Shown: positions 5,511 to 6,245 of the stretch, piece after piece
How the letters are laid out: every line of letters begins with the position of its first letter
How positions within the stretch are numbered: position 1 is the stretch's first letter
Assembly: GCA_041557595.1 (NCBI GenBank)
Contig: JBFFGE010000234.1
Span: 1 to 6,245 of the forward strand
Origin: JAOTYV01 sp041557595
Lineage (GTDB): Bacteria; Pseudomonadota; Alphaproteobacteria; UBA8366
Length of the DNA: 6,245 nt
Reading direction: 5' to 3'
Made by a program: the position numbers and the translations under genes
The notes under the pieces: generated by a model
What the model was told of the DNA's origin: nothing
The model's database searches: none
What the model saw: only the letters and a program-made list of their open reading frames with translations

Positions 5511-6245
5511 ATGAATATCCTATTGATTTACTTGCCGGCTTTCCTCGTCCTTCTGACCATCCTTGTATTCGTTCACGAATTTGGCCACTACTGGATTGCC
5601 CGACGCTGCGGCGTGCGCGTGGAGGTATTTTCCATCGGCTTCGGTTCGGAAGTGTTCGGCTGGACCGACCGCGCCAAGACACGCTGGAAATTCAGCGCGA
5701 TTCCGCTGGGCGGCTATATCAGAATGTTCGGCGAGGGGCCGTATAGCGCCGGCGGCGCGCCCATTTCGGAAGCCGATAAAGCGCAATCTTTCGCTCACAA
5801 ATCCCTGATGCGCCGCGCGGCCATTGTCTTTGCCGGGCCGGCGGCAAATCTTATTTTCGCGGTTCTTGTCCTCACATTGCTGTTCATGATCAAGGGGCAG
5901 GTCGAGCGACCCACGGACATCACCGCGCTAACACCCGGGAGCGCGGCCGAGGCGGCGGGGCTGTTACCGGGCGACCGGTTCCATAGTATTAACGGCACGC
6001 CGATCGGGAATTGGCGCGAAATGTCCAGGATGATCCGGCCCAATCCGGGGAAACCGTTGAATATTACGGTCTATCGGGATGGACGCACGGTGACTGTCGT
6101 GGCGGTTCCCCAATCCAAGGAAGTCATGGACCGGGCGGGAGAGCCCACCCGTATCGGGTTCTTGGGCGTTTTCAGTGGGCCCGGCAAGCGCGTCGGTCTG
6201 GGACCATATGCCGCGTTTTTGGAGGCAAGCCGGGACTCGGTCGAA
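5511..6245 (+). CDS. rseP: Site-2 intramembrane zinc metalloprotease RseP/MmpA family, N-terminal part (3' end outside window)
   Basis: Inner-membrane protease that cuts membrane-spanning substrates after a first cleavage: the anti-sigma factor RseA in E. coli, and PodJ for the Caulobacter homologue MmpA. The frame is open from ATG 5511 to the end of the window, 245 codons. Transmembrane helix 1 (about 3-21) ends in the zinc motif HEFGH (22-26; ligands His22 and His26, catalytic Glu23). The membrane-associated loop has FSIGFG and IPLGGYIRMFGE (64-75). Helix 2 (about 101-127) carries the conserved GPAAN (109-113). A PDZ domain follows from about 130 to 200, with PGSAAEAAGLLPGDR at 142-156. Right after it, RIGFLGV and GPYAAFLEASRDSVE resemble the region leading into the third membrane helix, suggesting one PDZ domain rather than the E. 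coli pair. The second zinc-site motif (N-x-x-P-x-P-x-L-D-G) lies beyond the window. The natural substrate here is unknown. Confidence 0.95.
   Translation, partial: MNILLIYLPAFLVLLTILVFVHEFGHYWIARRCGVRVEVFSIGFGSEVFGWTDRAKTRWKFSAIPLGGYIRMFGEGPYSAGGAPISEADKAQSFAHKSLMRRAAIVFAGPAANLIFAVLVLTLLFMIKGQVERPTDITALTPGSAAEAAGLLPGDRFHSINGTPIGNWREMSRMIRPNPGKPLNITVYRDGRTVTVVAVPQSKEVMDRAGEPTRIGFLGVFSGPGKRVGLGPYAAFLEASRDSVE

Overview
The window is a stretch of conserved housekeeping genes, all on the + strand: rpsB (3' end only), tsf, pyrH, frr, uppS, cdsA, dxr and rseP (5' part only). All eight were assigned by reading family motifs in the translations; no database search was run. The order frr-uppS-cdsA-dxr-rseP is typical of Alphaproteobacteria. 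The gammaproteobacterial order, as in E. coli, places dxr before uppS, and some Firmicutes share the order seen here. High GC content, the Ala/Glu-rich tail on S2 and the style of the proteins favour a free-living alphaproteobacterium, perhaps Rhodospirillales-like. That lineage call is an inference.

Layout: 1-375 is the end of ribosomal protein S2 with a long acidic, alanine-rich tail. After a 55-nt gap comes EF-Ts (431-1369), then after 40 nt UMP kinase (1410-2168). Ribosome recycling factor (2172-2729) and undecaprenyl diphosphate synthase (2733-3473) each follow with a 3-nt gap. CDP-diglyceride synthase (3448-4275) overlaps uppS by 26 nt, and DXP reductoisomerase (4266-5465) overlaps cdsA by 10 nt. 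A 45-nt gap holding a small hairpin separates dxr from the site-2 protease RseP, which begins at 5511 and runs off the window at 6245. No gene-free stretch exceeds 55 nt. I see no convincing terminator, tRNA, rRNA, mobile element or CRISPR array.

The genes fall into two linked groups. rpsB, tsf and frr serve translation (small subunit, EF-Tu recycling, ribosome recycling), and pyrH supplies UDP/UTP for RNA and for UDP-sugars. dxr, uppS, cdsA and rseP build or watch over the envelope: Dxr commits carbon to isoprenoid precursors, UppS turns these into the undecaprenyl carrier lipid, CdsA makes CDP-diacylglycerol for phospholipids, and RseP is an inner-membrane protease of envelope signalling. 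Short gaps and overlaps point to one cotranscribed, partly translationally coupled operon whose main promoter would lie upstream of rpsB, outside the window.

I found no previously undescribed system. The points worth a second look are modest: the S2 tail with an in-phase internal repeat, an ambiguous cdsA start, Shine-Dalgarno sequences written into Gly-rich C-termini, an AT-rich patch with inverted repeats and rare TTA codons at the end of dxr, the dxr-rseP hairpin, and an RseP that appears to have a single PDZ domain.
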